A stretch of 64,000 bases of DNA. It comes from Dastarcus helophoroides (lineage: Eukaryota; Arthropoda; Insecta; Coleoptera; Bothrideridae). Position numbers and translations under genes: made by a program. Position 1 is the first letter of the stretch. Each line of letters starts with the position of its first letter. Shown here piece after piece: positions 1-12,060 of this stretch. Below the pieces are notes generated by a model, which worked only from the letters and a program-made list of their open reading frames with translations, was not told where the DNA came from and searched no databases. The stretch is from assembly GCA_028583605.1 (NCBI GenBank), contig CM053327.1, positions 41,740,059 through 41,804,058 on the forward strand, written 5' to 3'.

Positions 1-962
1 GCTGACAAATGAATTCATGCTGCCACCGGCTATTGATTAAAATTTAATCTGATTATTTAAATGTATACTTAAATGCATGAAATAAGTTTACAAGTATAAT
101 GCCTTCAGGAGTGTCAGAAGTTGCAACACTAATATGGTGGCATCTTGGAAGTCGACTTCCCAACGTAATAAACGTTAAATTTACATAATATAATTTAGCA
201 TTAAAATGTCGCTTAACACAAGGATCACTTATATTATACTTTGAAAATATCTACAGCATCAGGACAGATAAAATTTGACAATTTATTTGTAGTACAGTTT
301 GAATTTTTTTTAATTTTCATTAAAATTTTAGGTAGCTAATGAATAATATAAATACTAGTGTTGGGATAATCAACATTTGCATAATTGAATGAGTCGAAAT
401 AATCGCTTGGAATAATCCAATGATCCAATGATCATTCGAATGATCGATTATAAATGAAATGTTATTTATTTATTTGTTTGTTATTTATATATTATTATTT
501 ATATTTAGGATTATAAACAATCATGTCGAAATGAATGAAGTCTTATTTCTCGAGGTATCAAATAACAAATGCCGCTACATTTCGGAATATGGAATATGAA
601 TACTGAATTATTACTCACTCATATCTCATTGGAAGTCAAAACCACGATAACTCATATTCCATTTTACTCATAATCGCCTTGAAATGAATGATCGTTCTCA
701 GTAGAAGCGCGCAGTTGCGTTAAGTTGTTGAATGATTTCTGACTTCTCGGACACTTTGAAATATAGAATATGGAATATCACTTATAATCAAAATAATCAT
801 GTTGAAAAAAAAAACATTAGAGATAAAAAGACTTTAGATAGACAGGATTAAAGAATAGAATTTTATTCCTTGAAATGTTGTAATAATGGATGTGGTTGTT
901 TAATATGGTCATTTCATTTCATCACATAGACATATAATTTTATTTTATCTTGATATTTCAAT
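1..962. other. AT-rich single-copy DNA, no gene seen
   Basis: No credible coding frame. Short local repetition of a GAATATGGAATAT-like phrase (about 588-600 and 765-780) and a cluster of GATCATTCGAATGATC-like inverted words at 415-450. Nothing diagnostic. Confidence 0.5.
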
Positions 963-1101
963 TCAGAAAGGAATTTTCCCCAAAAATTCCTTGTTTAAGA
1001 AGGCGGTTCATCGTCATCTATCCTGGTTCCCACATCTACTCGCAGTGCTTTGAAAGCATAATGGGGTTACCCTTTGCGAGTGGATTAAACTTAAAAAAAA
1101 A
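963..1101 (+). mobile_element. jockey-type non-LTR retrotransposon, 3' end only
   Basis: About 140 bp matching the 3' terminus of the jockey-type copies at 31490-31640 and 31960-32105, from the GAAAGGAATTTTCC word to the terminal GGATTAAACTTAAAAAA run. It translates to the end of the reverse-transcriptase ORF. A dead, severely 5'-truncated insertion. Confidence 0.75.
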
Positions 1102-2524
1102 GTATTTCCAGGAAATACCCATTCCTTGTGATTTCAAAGATTCATCGAGCTAAAAGACACGAAGACTACTTATTCCTGTTCTTTGTTTATTATCAGTAGG
1201 TCGCATGAATCAATTTCAAGTGACTGGTGGTTTTATTCCCCGTGTATTGTCAACATTTTCATGTTTTATGTGAAAATGTCACGCCCCTTGTCAGGAAGTC
1301 GGACGTCGTGCGGTCAGGTTGTGCAATAAGTCAAACGTTGAGTGAACGACAAAGTCCCTATGCAGCCGGCGAAACTCCACTAGACAGACACAAAGCTGAG
1401 CAACACGTTATTCCTTTATGACAAACCAACAACTATTTCCTTCTAGCTTGCATGCTGCCAGATGTTCGGCCCGTTTTGCGCTTTGTTAGCATGATTGTAA
1501 TCTACAGGATAGTACTTCGAAAATTGATGGTTATTGGTTAGTTCACTGGATCATTTATCAACTCTGATATATAGGATATTTTTGAGAGCGTCGTTCTTAA
1601 ATTGTGCCCCCCTCCCCCGCCCGTTTGTTTTTATAAATGGGCAGACCAAGTATTTTTTTAATTGGAACCATATTTGTCAAAATTTTCTTCTCGTTTGTCA
1701 AAATTTTGTTCTCATTTGTCAAAATTCCTTGATGAAGTAAAGAAAGGCCAAAACTAGTGTCTATGGTTGTGGTTGTAGATGTTTTCAACTTTTAACACGT
1801 TTAACTGTTTAATTACAGAATATTTAATTGATCATGGTCAATTCTTAAAATATCCTGAATTGAATCTACGCAGAAGACATCACGAGCGACTTAAATACTA
1901 AATAAATTTTACTACATCAGATATTGAATTTTGAAAATTGATCAAATACGTATTATTTCATTCAAAGATTTATAGATACATAAAGACAAATGTCAAATTC
2001 AAATAGGATGCGACCTAGATTGCAAGATGCACCCTCTTAACTTGGGTAGATTCAGACAATCGATCCACAAACGCTTAGCAAGCGGTCACTCTCCGGAAAA
2101 GCCAAGAAGACTTGATTCTAATGCACAGAGATACGTTTGAATATTTATCAGATTCAAAGTTTGGAAATCAAAGAACTGTTTTGGTTTTATTAGAGCTCAT
2201 CAGTTTGATTTATCCAACTCGACTGTTGACAAATGTTCCAACAAGTAAACACTTGAAAATCAACCTACAAGTCCAGGTCTCTCCCGAGTAACGCCACATA
2301 TTGATCTGTAGAAGAAACTGCGGACAAGCTCTAACAGGTATCAAATGGATTCTATTTGAATTTTGTCGGAGTTTCATGGGCGAAGTTAGACCATGCGATC
2401 TGAGGGTCTAAGCACCTCCAAAGATAATATCGTCTAGAAATAGTTCCTTATTCTTAAGTTAGTTTCATTTATTATTGATTGATCGACGTTTCGTATTTGG
2501 GTCAAATATTTATCGACCCAATAA
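1102..2524. other. Mostly single-copy intergenic DNA
   Basis: No recognisable gene on either strand. A small triplication of an (A/T)TTTGTCAAAATT word lies at 1673-1727. 2000-2440 has higher complexity and looks like a decayed coding or element remnant, but no family could be recognised in any frame. Confidence 0.4.
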
Positions 2525-5500
2525 AAGTCCTGCTCAAATTCAAAAACGACCTCATTTGTCTTTTGCGACTAAGTCAGTCTTATTACAAAACCTTGTTGTG
2601 ATAATTTTGGCTAAGCTCAAACCTATTTGGCTAAACCCAAGCAATGACTGTATAAGGAACTTAATCCCATTAAGTTCCTGGTACGGTCACTGCTTGGGTT
2701 TAGCCAAATACGTTTGAGCTTAGCCAAAATTATTACAACAAGGTTTTGTAATAAACTTGGGGGACCCCATGAGTGTCAAAATGTTGTGAATAACGAAGAA
2801 TTTGTATTGGGGGACACATGAAGGCCAGTTGAAGCTGATGAGGATATAATGAAGGCATTCATTGATGCAAACTGGCGAAGGCTAAGGCGATCTCTCAGCG
2901 ATCCCACGAGTGATTAGACTAGATTTTATTGAATTCGACCGTTCACAATCATTCGAAACGGCTTCCGCAAGTCCTGCTAAAATTCAAAAACGACCTCATT
3001 TGTCTTTTGCGACTAATTCAATCTTATTACAAAACCTTGTTGTGATAATTTTGGCTAAGCTCAAACGTATTTGGCTAAACCCAAGCAGTGATCGTATAAG
3101 GAACTTAATCCCATTAAGTTCCTGGTATGGTCACTGCTTGGGTTTAGCCAAATACGTTTGAGCTTAGCTAAAATTATTACAACAAGATTTTGTAATAAGC
3201 TTGGGGGATCCCATGAGTGTCAAAATATGATGAGTAACTAAGAATTTGCATTGTTGGGAGATAGATAAATGATCAAAAAGAACAACAAAATGGCTAAATC
3301 TAAGCAGTGACCGTATAAGGGACTTAATCCCATTACAAAACCTTGTTGTGATCATTTTGGCTAAGCTCAAACGTATTTGGCTAAACCAAAGCAGTGACCG
3401 TATAAGGAACTTAATCCCATTAAGTTCCTGGTACGGTCACTGCTTGTGTTTAGCCAAATACGTTTGAGCTTAGCCAAAATTATTACAACAAGGTTTTGTA
3501 ATAAGCTTGGGGGACCCCATGAGTGTCAAAATATTATGAGTAACCAAGAATTTGTATTAGGGGACACAGGAAAGCCAGTTGAAGCTGATGAGGACACAAT
3601 GAAGGGCTTCATTGATGCAAATTGGCGAAGGTTAAGGCGATCTACCAGCGATCCCACGAGTGATTAGACTAGATTTTATTGAATTCGACCGTTCACGATC
3701 ATTTGAAATGGCTTCCGCAAGTCCTGCTAAAATTCAAAAACGACCTCATTTGTCTTTTGCGACTAATTCAATCTTATTACAAAACCTTGTGATAATTTTG
3801 GCTAAGCTTAAATGTATTTGGCTAAACCCAAGCAGTGATCGTATAAGGAACTTAATCCCATTAAGTTCCTGGTACGGTCACTGCTTGGGTTTAGCCAAAT
3901 ACGTTTGAGCTTAGCCGAAATTATTACAACAAGGTTTTGTAATAAGCTTGAGGGACCCCAAGAGTGTCAAAATATTATGAGTAACGAAGAATTTGTATTG
4001 GGGGACACAGGAAGGCCAGTTGAAGCTGATGAGGACACAATGAAGGCATTCATTGATGCAAACTGACGAAGGCTAAGGCGATCTCTCAGCGATCCCACGA
4101 GTGATTAGACTAGATTTTATTGAATTCGACCGTTCACGATCATTTGAAATGGCTTCCGCAGGTCCTGCTAAAATTCAGAAACGACCCCATTTGTCTTTTG
4201 CGACTAATTCAGTCTTATTACAAAACCTTGTTGTGATAATTTTGGCTAAGCTCAAACGTATTTGGCTAAACCCAAGCAGTGATCGTATAAGGAACTTAAT
4301 CCCATTAAGTTCCTGGTACGGTCACTGCTTGGGTTTAGCCAAATACGTTTGAGCTTAGCTAAAATTATTACAACAAGGTTTTGTAGTAAGCTTTGGGGAT
4401 CCCATGAGTGTCAAAATATGATGAGTAACTAAGAATTTGCATTGTTGGGGGACAGATAAATGATCAAAAAGAACAACAAAATGGCTAAATCTAAGCAGTG
4501 ACCGTATAAGGAACTAAATCCCATTACAAAACCTTGTTGTGATAATTTTGGCTAAGCTCAAACGTATTTGGCTAAACCCAAGCAGTGACCGTATAAGGAA
4601 CTTAATCCCATTAAGTTCCTGGTACGGTCACTGCTTGTGTTTAGCCAAATACGTTTGAGCTTAGCCAAAATTATTACAACAAGGTTTTGTAATAAGCTTG
4701 GGGGACCCCATGAGTGTCAAAATATGATGAGTAACTAAGAATTTGTATTGGGGGACACAGGAAGGCCAGTTGAAGCTGATGAGGACACAATGAAGGCATT
4801 CATTGATGCGAACTACTAGATTTTATTGAATTCGACCGTTCACGATCATTTGAAACGGCTTCCGCAAGTCCTGCTAAAATTCAAAAACGACCTCATTTGT
4901 CTTTTGCGACTAAGTCAGTCTTATTACAAAACCTTGTTGTGATAATTTTGGCTAAGCTCAAACCTATTTGGCTAACCCCAAGCAGTGATCGTATAAGGAA
5001 CTTAATCCCATTAAGTTCCTGGTACGGTCACTGCTTGGGTTTAGCCAAATACGTTTGAGCTTAGCTAAAATTATTACAACAAGATTTTGTAATAAGCTTG
5101 GGGGATCCCATGAGTGTCAAAATATGATGAGTAACTAAGAATTTGCATTGTTGGGGGACAGATAAATGATCAAAAAGAACAACAAAATGGCTAAATCTAA
5201 GCAGTGACCGTATAAGGAACTTAATCCCATTACAAAACCTTGTTGTGATAATTTTGGCTAAGCTCAAACCTATTTGGCTAAACCAAAGCAGTGACCGCAA
5301 AAGGAACTTAATCCCATTAAGTTCCTGGTACGGTCACTGCTTGGGTTTAGCCAAATACGATTGAGCTTAGCCAACGTTATTATAACAAGGTTTTGTGATA
5401 AGCTTGGGGGACCCCATGAGTGTCAAAATATGATGAATAACTAAGAATTTGCATTGTTGGGGGACAGATAAATGATCAAAAAGAACAACAAAATGGCTAA

Positions 5501-5985
5501 ATCTAAGCAGTGACCGTATAAGGAACTTAATCCCATTACAAAACCTTGTTGTGATAATTTTGGCTAAGCTCAAACGTATTTGCCTAAACCAAAGCAGTGA
5601 CCGCAAAAGGAACTTAATCCCATTAAATTCCTGGTACGGTCACTGCTTGGGTTTAGCCAAATACGTTTGAGCTTAGCCAACGTTATTACAACAAGGTTTT
5701 GTGATAAGCTTGGGGGACCCCATGAGTGTCAAAATATTATAAGTAACGAAGAATTTGTATTGGGGGACACAGGAAGGTCAGTTGAAGCTGATGAGGACAC
5801 AATGAAGGCATTCATTGATGCAAACTGGCGAAGGCTAAGGCGATCTCTCAGCGATCCCACGAGTGATTAGACTAAATTTTACTGAATTCCACCGTTCACG
5901 ATCATTTGAAACGGCTTCCGCAAGTCCTGCTAAAATTCAAAAACGACCTCATTTGTCTTTTGCGACTAATTCAGTCTTTTGGGAA
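2525..5985. repeat. Tandem array of long-palindrome repeats, array 1 (9 palindrome centres)
   Basis: Nine copies of a near-perfect palindrome, arms about 85 bp, centred on GGAACTTAAT-CCC-ATTAAGTTCC (centres near 2667, 3109, 3417, 3860, 4293, 4608, 5008, 5324, 5628). The arms carry TTGGCTAAGCTCAAACGTAT and AACCCAAGCAGTGACCGTAT, then their complements. Between palindromes is a spacer in long and short forms, so spacing alternates irregularly around 300 and 440 bp. The long spacer contains a recurrent short reading frame (separate entry). The same family forms array 2 in the noc intron. Every open frame here is repeat-derived. Confidence 0.9.
5725..5870 (+). pseudogene. Recurrent ORF remnant in palindrome-array spacer
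   Basis: The best of about six copies (also 2765-2920, 3525-3667, 3950-4110, 4720-4817, 11235-11370). It reads SNEEFVLGDTG, then VEADEDTMKAFIDANWRRLR, then RSLSDPTSD and stop. Copies at 3525 and 5725 are open; others carry stops or truncations. The acidic-then-basic composition looks protein-like, but I recognise no family. It may be a captured host exon or part of the element that founded the array. Confidence 0.4.
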
Positions 5986-6593
5986 AGCTAAGCCCATCTA
6001 ACTTTTCTTCAGGATCGTTCAAATATGTTTCTTTTTTTCACTGATTGTTTATAAAAAATCGTTTATTATGAAATACTTGAATTTCGTTATTAGTGTTTGC
6101 TTACATTTAATAAAGAACCTTCTTCGGGCTTCTACACCTGACTATTTGGGTCGTGTTTTGATGCTTCAGTTAACAGGTCAGTTTCTTCTTTTATTATAAA
6201 TAGAACTTTCGAATTTTTTCATCGTCTCCAGTGCAACTATTCGAAGCAAGTCAAATTTGGAGACTAAAGTTTAAATCAAAGTTTGAGAACATCTATTATA
6301 TTCTGCATTTTTCTTTTCATGGTAGTGACCTTCAACAATCAGTTTCTTAAAAAGTTTTAATACTCAAAGCATTCATAATAATATAAAAGTAGTTTCAATA
6401 TAAAAAGAGTAATAAATTGAAGAGACTGATTATTAAATTACCAAAAAAAAACCACATATATTATAAATCATTGATCATGTTGAAATCTAATTTTAATTGG
6501 ATCATTAATTGATTACAAACGCATCAGTTGGTCGTTTGGATCACTTGTCCTCGGAGTTAAAAATAAAACAAGCGAAATAATACTACAAACGGG
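5986..6593. other. Single-copy AT-rich DNA downstream of noc
   Basis: No gene or repeat recognised between palindrome array 1 and the noc poly(A) signals. Confidence 0.4.
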
Positions 6594-6614
6594 TTTATTA
6601 AAGCGTTATTTATT
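6594..6614 (-). terminator. noc: noc poly(A) signals
   Basis: Two AATAAA hexamers on the minus strand (6609-6614 and 6594-6599), 229-249 bp beyond the TAG stop. The DNA between stop and signals is single-copy and has no other gene. These are the likely 3' end of the transcript; a longer UTR cannot be excluded. Confidence 0.6.
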
Positions 6615-6842
6615 AAACTCAACATTAATCTTACATAGTCTATACATTAAGATCTGTCGTCAATACTCAGGAATCGAAATAACTTACAAGAAGAATGGAC
6701 TTTTTGAAATCTTATCGCCCCCATCGAAGGGCTAAAACAGTTGAGATTGCACTTTTGTCGTTTGTTAACTTTAAGTATTTACAAATTATCACAGTATAAC
6801 AAATGGACAGACACTTGTCGTTGAGAAACACTTCACTTAACA

Positions 6843-8129
6843 CTACGGGTGGACAGCCGCCGCCCCCAGTCTTTGTCCGTATACCGAATAAGGTGAGTAG
6901 TAGGGTCCCAGCGCTGTAGGATTAAAAGCACTATAAGGTGAAGCCGCTAAGGTCGTCGGTAGGGTCGGTTTACCGTATGGGTGGAATCTTGCCGCCGACA
7001 ATGGGCTAAGAGGTGGATTCGGATACCCAGGCCTGTGAAGAGCTGCACTAGAAAAAAGGTGTGGGTTCAACAGTGACGAAGCAGTCGATGTGACAACGGA
7101 CGATGCTTCTGATCCACTCGTGTGTGTGCGAAGATGTTGCAGAAGCTCCTCGGAGGTTACAAACCGTTTTCCGCAGTATGTGTCGCCAGCAATCCAGTTG
7201 CAGACGTATGGTCGCCCCAATTGCGAATAGGCTAAAGAGGAGGGCACCGGGCCAGGTGGTACCAATGACATCGCCATTGCGAGGTTGTATTTTTGATGAT
7301 CGCACTGCGTGCAGCCGCTTGGACACGGACCGGTGGCACCGCTCATTAGCAATTGTTGATTGTGCATGCTAAATTGACAACCGGTGCAGTAAGGGTCTTT
7401 GCACACGGGCACTAGAGCTTCGCCGCCGGAGGGAGTTTTAACGCGTGCGTAACTTAGATAAGGTCCGGGGGAAGCACCCGCGTAGCCCGCAGCTAACATT
7501 GCAGCGTGATGCGGGGAGAAGGGCGCGCCCGAAAAAGGTGGTCGAAACGCGGGGTTGGTATGTTCCAGTCCTGGCGGACAACACAAGGAACTTAAATGTC
7601 CATTAAGCGAAGAATTCTGTAAAGCACTGTGTTTGTAACCGGTTAAACCATCTTTCGAATGTCCATGTAAAATTTCTAAACCGGATCGTATTATTGGGCT
7701 GGCACCACGGCCTGATGGGCTTGAGGATTTCTCGGTACCAGGCGATGATTTTCCTGTTTCGGGTGCTGGCGTTATTGATGTGCTGTTGGTAGGTGATACG
7801 GTTTTTCTATCTGGTGTGGAGCTTCCTGTTTTTTTATCTTCGTTGCTAGAAACACTTCCAGACTTTGATGACGGTCTCGGTTCTTCTTTTTTCGTAACCA
7901 CGTTGTTCTCGTACGGTTTGAAAGCTAACTTGTTTTCTGCAGTCGGGGTCGAGCGCTGGACGTTCTTTTCGGTTTTGTCTCGGGCTGAACCGGGAGATGA
8001 GCGGGTTGTTTCAGAATTCTTCTTGGGTTTGTCCAACGAAGAAAGCAGAGGTTTGTTAGAGGGGGTGTCTGCTCCTATTTGACTGCAAGTCTGGGCGAGC
8101 AAGGCCAAGGGACTTTTCTTCGCGTCCAA
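6843..8129 (-). CDS. noc: noc/elbow-family zinc-finger repressor, coding exon 2 (428 codons + TAG)
   Basis: Main coding exon of a NET-family transcriptional repressor (Drosophila no ocelli and elbow, vertebrate ZNF503/ZNF703), a nuclear Groucho-dependent factor in appendage, tracheal and eye/ocellar patterning. It starts after a TTACAG acceptor (8130-8132) with LDAKK; numbering is for the 457-residue spliced protein. Seen: SPLALLAQTCSQIGAD at 35-50; FKPY at 99-102, the Groucho-binding motif of the family; a Ser/Pro/Lys-rich linker at about 103-180; Cys clusters at 272-280 and 298-305; one atypical C2H2 finger with C339, C348, H361, H365 (x8, x12, x3 spacing); a Pro/Tyr-rich tail with YGQRLGAAAVHP at the end. 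The open frame runs nine codons into the intron but has no ATG there, so it cannot start in this exon. The family is certain. noc rather than elB rests on the MVVLEGG N-terminus and is less sure. No frameshift or missing ligand is seen. Confidence 0.93.
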   Translation of the reverse strand: MDAKKSPLALLAQTCSQIGADTPSNKPLLSSLDKPKKNSETTRSSPGSARDKTEKNVQRSTPTAENKLAFKPYENNVVTKKEEPRPSSKSGSVSSNEDKKTGSSTPDRKTVSPTNSTSITPAPETGKSSPGTEKSSSPSGRGASPIIRSGLEILHGHSKDGLTGYKHSALQNSSLNGHLSSLCCPPGLEHTNPAFRPPFSGAPFSPHHAAMLAAGYAGASPGPYLSYARVKTPSGGEALVPVCKDPYCTGCQFSMHNQQLLMSGATGPCPSGCTQCDHQKYNLAMAMSLVPPGPVPSSLAYSQLGRPYVCNWIAGDTYCGKRFVTSEELLQHLRTHTSGSEASSVVTSTASSLLNPHLFSSAALHRPGYPNPPLSPLSAARFHPYGKPTLPTTLAASPYSAFNPTALGPYYSPYSVYGQRLGAAAVHP

Positions 8130-8724
8130 CTGTAACAAACGGGATTTTATGAGCAAAATCAGAATTAAACAACCAAAGGTACTTTTCTAATTTTAATAAT
8201 TTTTTCACCTTGAAAAAATAAAATAACCAATCGTTGATCAAATCAATGGTGCAGTCGCCAGGAGTTTTATTTTTAGATGTTCCAGCTCATTGCGTGACTA
8301 TTGAATTAACGATATGACGAATAGGTGCAACAAGACACGAAGATATGCACAAAAGTCAGAGATTATTAGATATATAACCAGCTAAAGCAGCGTAACCAAG
8401 TGCTCTACTCTAGAGCGTTTTCAAAATTTTCTACTAATCACCAGATTCCTCCAAATACCACCATCAGTCATTGGCTACTTTCGACTAAGCTTTGATTTTG
8501 TGTATACATTATGTACTTAAATAGAAACTTCAAATTTGTTGAAGTATTCTTTAATATAACTAATGGCAATTAAACAGTTTCACCCTCAACTCTGCTAATG
8601 CTTAAAATACACAATGTCATCCGACGTAAAAATGAGGGGTGTTGTTCCTTACGTTAGGGAAGAAGCACTTAAGGTCAGGTTCAATTATTTAAGGTTTAGG
8701 ATATACCAAACTGATGAGATCTAA

Positions 8725-8799
8725 CGAGATCGAAACCGGTCTTTGGTTTCCAAACTTCGAAACTAATAAATGTTTAAACCTATTGGTCTATGCATTAGA
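8725..8799 (-). repeat. Short dispersed repeat, copy 1
   Basis: About 75 bp including ATCGAAACCGGTCTTTGGTT and AAACCTATTGGTCTATGCAT, present again in inverted orientation at 57311-57385. No element type recognised. Confidence 0.6.
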
Positions 8800-9424
8800 A
8801 TCCTTGTCTTCTGGGAACTTTCCTAGAGAGCAGCCACTTCGCTAGGTGGCAGTGTTTTAACTGTTGGTAGTTCAGCTACTTATGATTCACTATACACGCC
8901 TGGAGGACTGCACGAATTTGCAGTTTAGGTTGTATTTTATTTGCATAAGGTTTAGTATTGATTGTTGTTTAATCTTTAGTAGTACTTCCCCAGAATTGTT
9001 GATTTGATTTAGCTTATTTTCCAACTAGATGATTTATAATTTGAGTGATGAATTTTCCACTGATGGTAATTGTATAATATGGGGTTATTCGGAAAGTGAT
9101 TTCGTTTTTTCCCAAAAGAGGACTTAATTGCATTTTTTCCACAACCAACCTCACACTGAAGCCGCTTAATCGTATGTATTTTGACAACAGATATAGCAAG
9201 GTTTGCTTTTGGAAAAAATCGATGGATTCTGCACAGGTTTTGGTTGATACACTTTTAAATATGATAAGTGAAAAAGAGCATTGTCGACATATTTTACTTT
9301 TTTACTAGAGAAAAGGTAAAGATACTGTTCAAGCAAAGAAAAATTATCCGATGTGTATGGGCAAGATGTGTTAGGTGGGCGACAGTGCCAGATTTGCAAA
9401 ATTTCGATCTCGAAGATGCATCAC

Positions 9425-11400
9425 GTCCAGTGGTGCAGTAACTAACAATTTGCATTATTGGGGGTCACATGAATGATCACAAGGAACAACAAAACGGCTA
9501 AATCCAAGCAGTGACCGCATAAGGAACTTAATCCCATTACAAAACCTTGTTGTGATAATTTTGGCTAAGCTCAAACGTATTTGGCTAAACCCAAGCAGTG
9601 GCCGTATAAGGAACTTAATCCCATTAAGTTTCTTATACGGTCACTGCTTGGGTTTAGCCAAGTACGTTTGAGATTAACCAAAATTATCACAACAAGGTTT
9701 TCTAATAAGCTTGGGGGACCCCATGAGTGTCAATATATGATGAATTTGCATTCTTGAGGGACACATAAATGATCAAAAAGAACAACAAAATGACTAAATC
9801 CAGGCAGTGATCGTATAAGGAACTTAATCCCATTACAATAGGATAATGATAATTTTAGCTAAGCCCAAACGTATTTGGATAAACCCAAGCAGTGACCGTA
9901 TAAGGAACTTAATCCCATTAAGTTTCTGATACGGTCATTGCCTGGGTTTAGCCAAATACTTTTGAGCTTAGCCAAAATTATCACAACAAGGTTTTGTAAT
10001 AAGCTTGGGGGACCCCATGAGTGTCAAAATATGATGAGTAACTAAGAATTTGTGTTTTTGGGGGACACATGAATGATCAAAATGGACAACAGAATGGCTA
10101 AATCCAAGCAGTAACCGTGTAAGATACTTAATCCCATTACAAAACCTTGTTGTGATAATTTTGGCTAGGCTCAAACGTATTTGGCTAAACCAAAGCAGTG
10201 ACCGCAAAAGGAACTTAATCCCATTAAGTTCCTGATACGGTCATTGCTTGGGTTTAGCCAAATACCTTTGAGCTTAGCCAAAATTATCACAACAAGGTTT
10301 TCTAATAAGCTTGGGGGACCCCATGAGTGTCAAAATATGATGAGTAACTAAGAATTTACATTGTTGGGGGACACCTGAATGATCAAAAAGAACAACAAAA
10401 TGGCTAAATCTAAGCAGTGGCCGTGTAGGGAACTTAATCCCATTACAAAACCTTGTTGTGATAATTTTGACTAAGCTCAAACGTATTTGCCTAAACCCAA
10501 GCAGTGGCCGTATAAGGAACTTAATCCCATTAAGTTCCTTAAACGATCACTGCTTGGGTTGAGCCAAATACGTTTGAGTTTAGCCAAAATTATCACAACA
10601 AGGTTTTGTAATAAGCTTGGGGGACCCCATGAGTGTCAAAATATTATGAATTTGCATTGTTGAGACACATGAATGATCAAAAAGAACAACAACATTACTA
10701 AATCCAGGCAGTGACCGTATAAGGAACTTAATCCCATTACAATAGGATAATGATAATTTTGGCTAAGCTCAAACGTATTTGGATAAACCCAAGCAGTGAC
10801 CGTATAAGGAACTTAATCCCATTAAGTTCCTGATACGGTTATTGCCTGGGTTTAGCCAAATACTTTTGAGCTTAGCCAAAATTATCACAACAAGGTTTTG
10901 TAATAAGCTTGGGGGACCCCATGTGTGTCAAAATATTATGAGTAACTAGGAATTTGCATTTTTGGGGGACACATTAATGATCAAACTGAACAACAGAATG
11001 GCTAAATCCAAGCAGTAACCGTGTAAGGTAATTACATTACAAAACCTTGTTGTGATAACTTTGGCTAAGCTCAAACGTATTTGGCTAAACCCAAGCAGTG
11101 ACCTTATAGGGAACTGAATCCCATTAAGTTCCTGATACGGTCATTGCTTGGGTTTAGCCAAATACGTTTGAGTTTAGCCAAAATTATCACAACAAGATTT
11201 TGTAATAAGCTTGGGAGAGCCCATGAGTGTCAAAATATTATGAGTAACGAAGATTTTGTATTGGGGACACAGGAAGGCCAGCTGAAGCTAATGAAGACAC
11301 AATGAAGGCATTCATTGATGCAAACCGGCGAAGGCTTAGGCGATTTCTCAGCGATCTTAGGAGTGATTAGCCTAGATTTATTGATCGCGATCATTTGAGA
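9425..11400. repeat. Tandem array of long-palindrome repeats, array 2 (6 centres, in noc intron)
   Basis: Same family as 2525-5985: six palindromes centred near 9629, 9914, 10226, 10530, 10818 and 11129, about 300 bp apart. Most spacers are the short form (GGGGGACCCCATGAGTGTCA followed by a TGAATGATCA word); the last, at 11235-11370, has the long spacer with the ORF remnant. Some arms have lost the outer segment (9830-9850 and 10738-10752 read ATTACAATAGGATAATGATA). Confidence 0.9.
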
Positions 11401-11403
11401 CGG

Positions 11404-12060
11404 CTAGGTTCAATCTCAAAGCTCGACTGGTCGACTTACTGGTCTTCTTAAGGAAAAAAAATGTGTCGTCGCATTGACGTTTGTGATATGCTTCTCAAAC
11501 TTCAAGAAAACGATCCATTTTTTAATCGTATCATCATTAGGGACGACAAACCCATTATCTTCAAAAATTCTAAGCACTAAGGATCCTGAAGTAGAAAAGA
11601 TGAACCGGCTCAAAGCACTTCGAAAGCCAATATTAATTTAAAAAAATGGTCATGGTATCTGTTTGGTGGGATTTCAAAGGAATCGTTTATTTTAAGCTTC
11701 TACCGAGCAACACAACAATCAATTCTGGAGTTCTGGAGTTTACTGTGATCAATTGGACAAATTGAATGACTTACTTGACGAAAAAAGGAGAGAATTGGTC
11801 AATAGCAATGGTATGGTGCTCCAACAGGATAATGCGAAACCACATACAAGTTTAATCACCTCGAAAAAGCTTTCAGAGTTTGGATGGGATTTACTGCCAC
11901 ACCCACCCTACTCTCCAGATCTGGCACCTTCCAATTACCATTTGTTTCAGTCTCTACAAAATTTTTTGGATGGTAAAACGTTTAATTGAAATGAGAGGAT
12001 CAGTTTTTGCCAGTAACCATTTTATGAGCGTTGGATCATGCTACAGCCAGAAAGGTGGCA
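11404..12060 (+). mobile_element. Broken mariner transposase remnant
   Basis: In shifting + frames the DNA reads mariner-family transposase catalytic-domain sequence: RRIDVCDMLLKLQENDPFFN with IIIRDDKP after it (family GDEKW region, first catalytic Asp), DEPAQSTSKANINLKKW, then after a frameshift WWDFKGIVYFKLLPSNTTIN, QQDNAKPHTS (second Asp), LPHPPYSPDLAPSNYHLFQS (third Asp) and LQNFLDGKTFN, ending in FYERWIMLQPERWQR. The N-terminal DNA-binding half is absent; at least two frameshifts and several stops make it dead. The last 70 bp merge into the array that follows. Typical full mariner transposase is about 345 residues; roughly 200 are represented. Confidence 0.85.

Noticed and set aside
2000..2460. 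Possible harbinger or other transposase remnant
   Set aside because: The complexity is suggestive, but no frame gave a convincing motif run, so it is left unassigned.
7048..8082. Other open frames overlapping noc exon 2 on both strands
   Set aside because: They are shadows of the GC-richer coding exon and have no recognisable domain.
8130..8156. Start of the noc protein inside exon 2
   Set aside because: The frame extends nine codons past the acceptor but contains no ATG (the first codon is TTG), and the join to exon 1 restores the family N-terminus.
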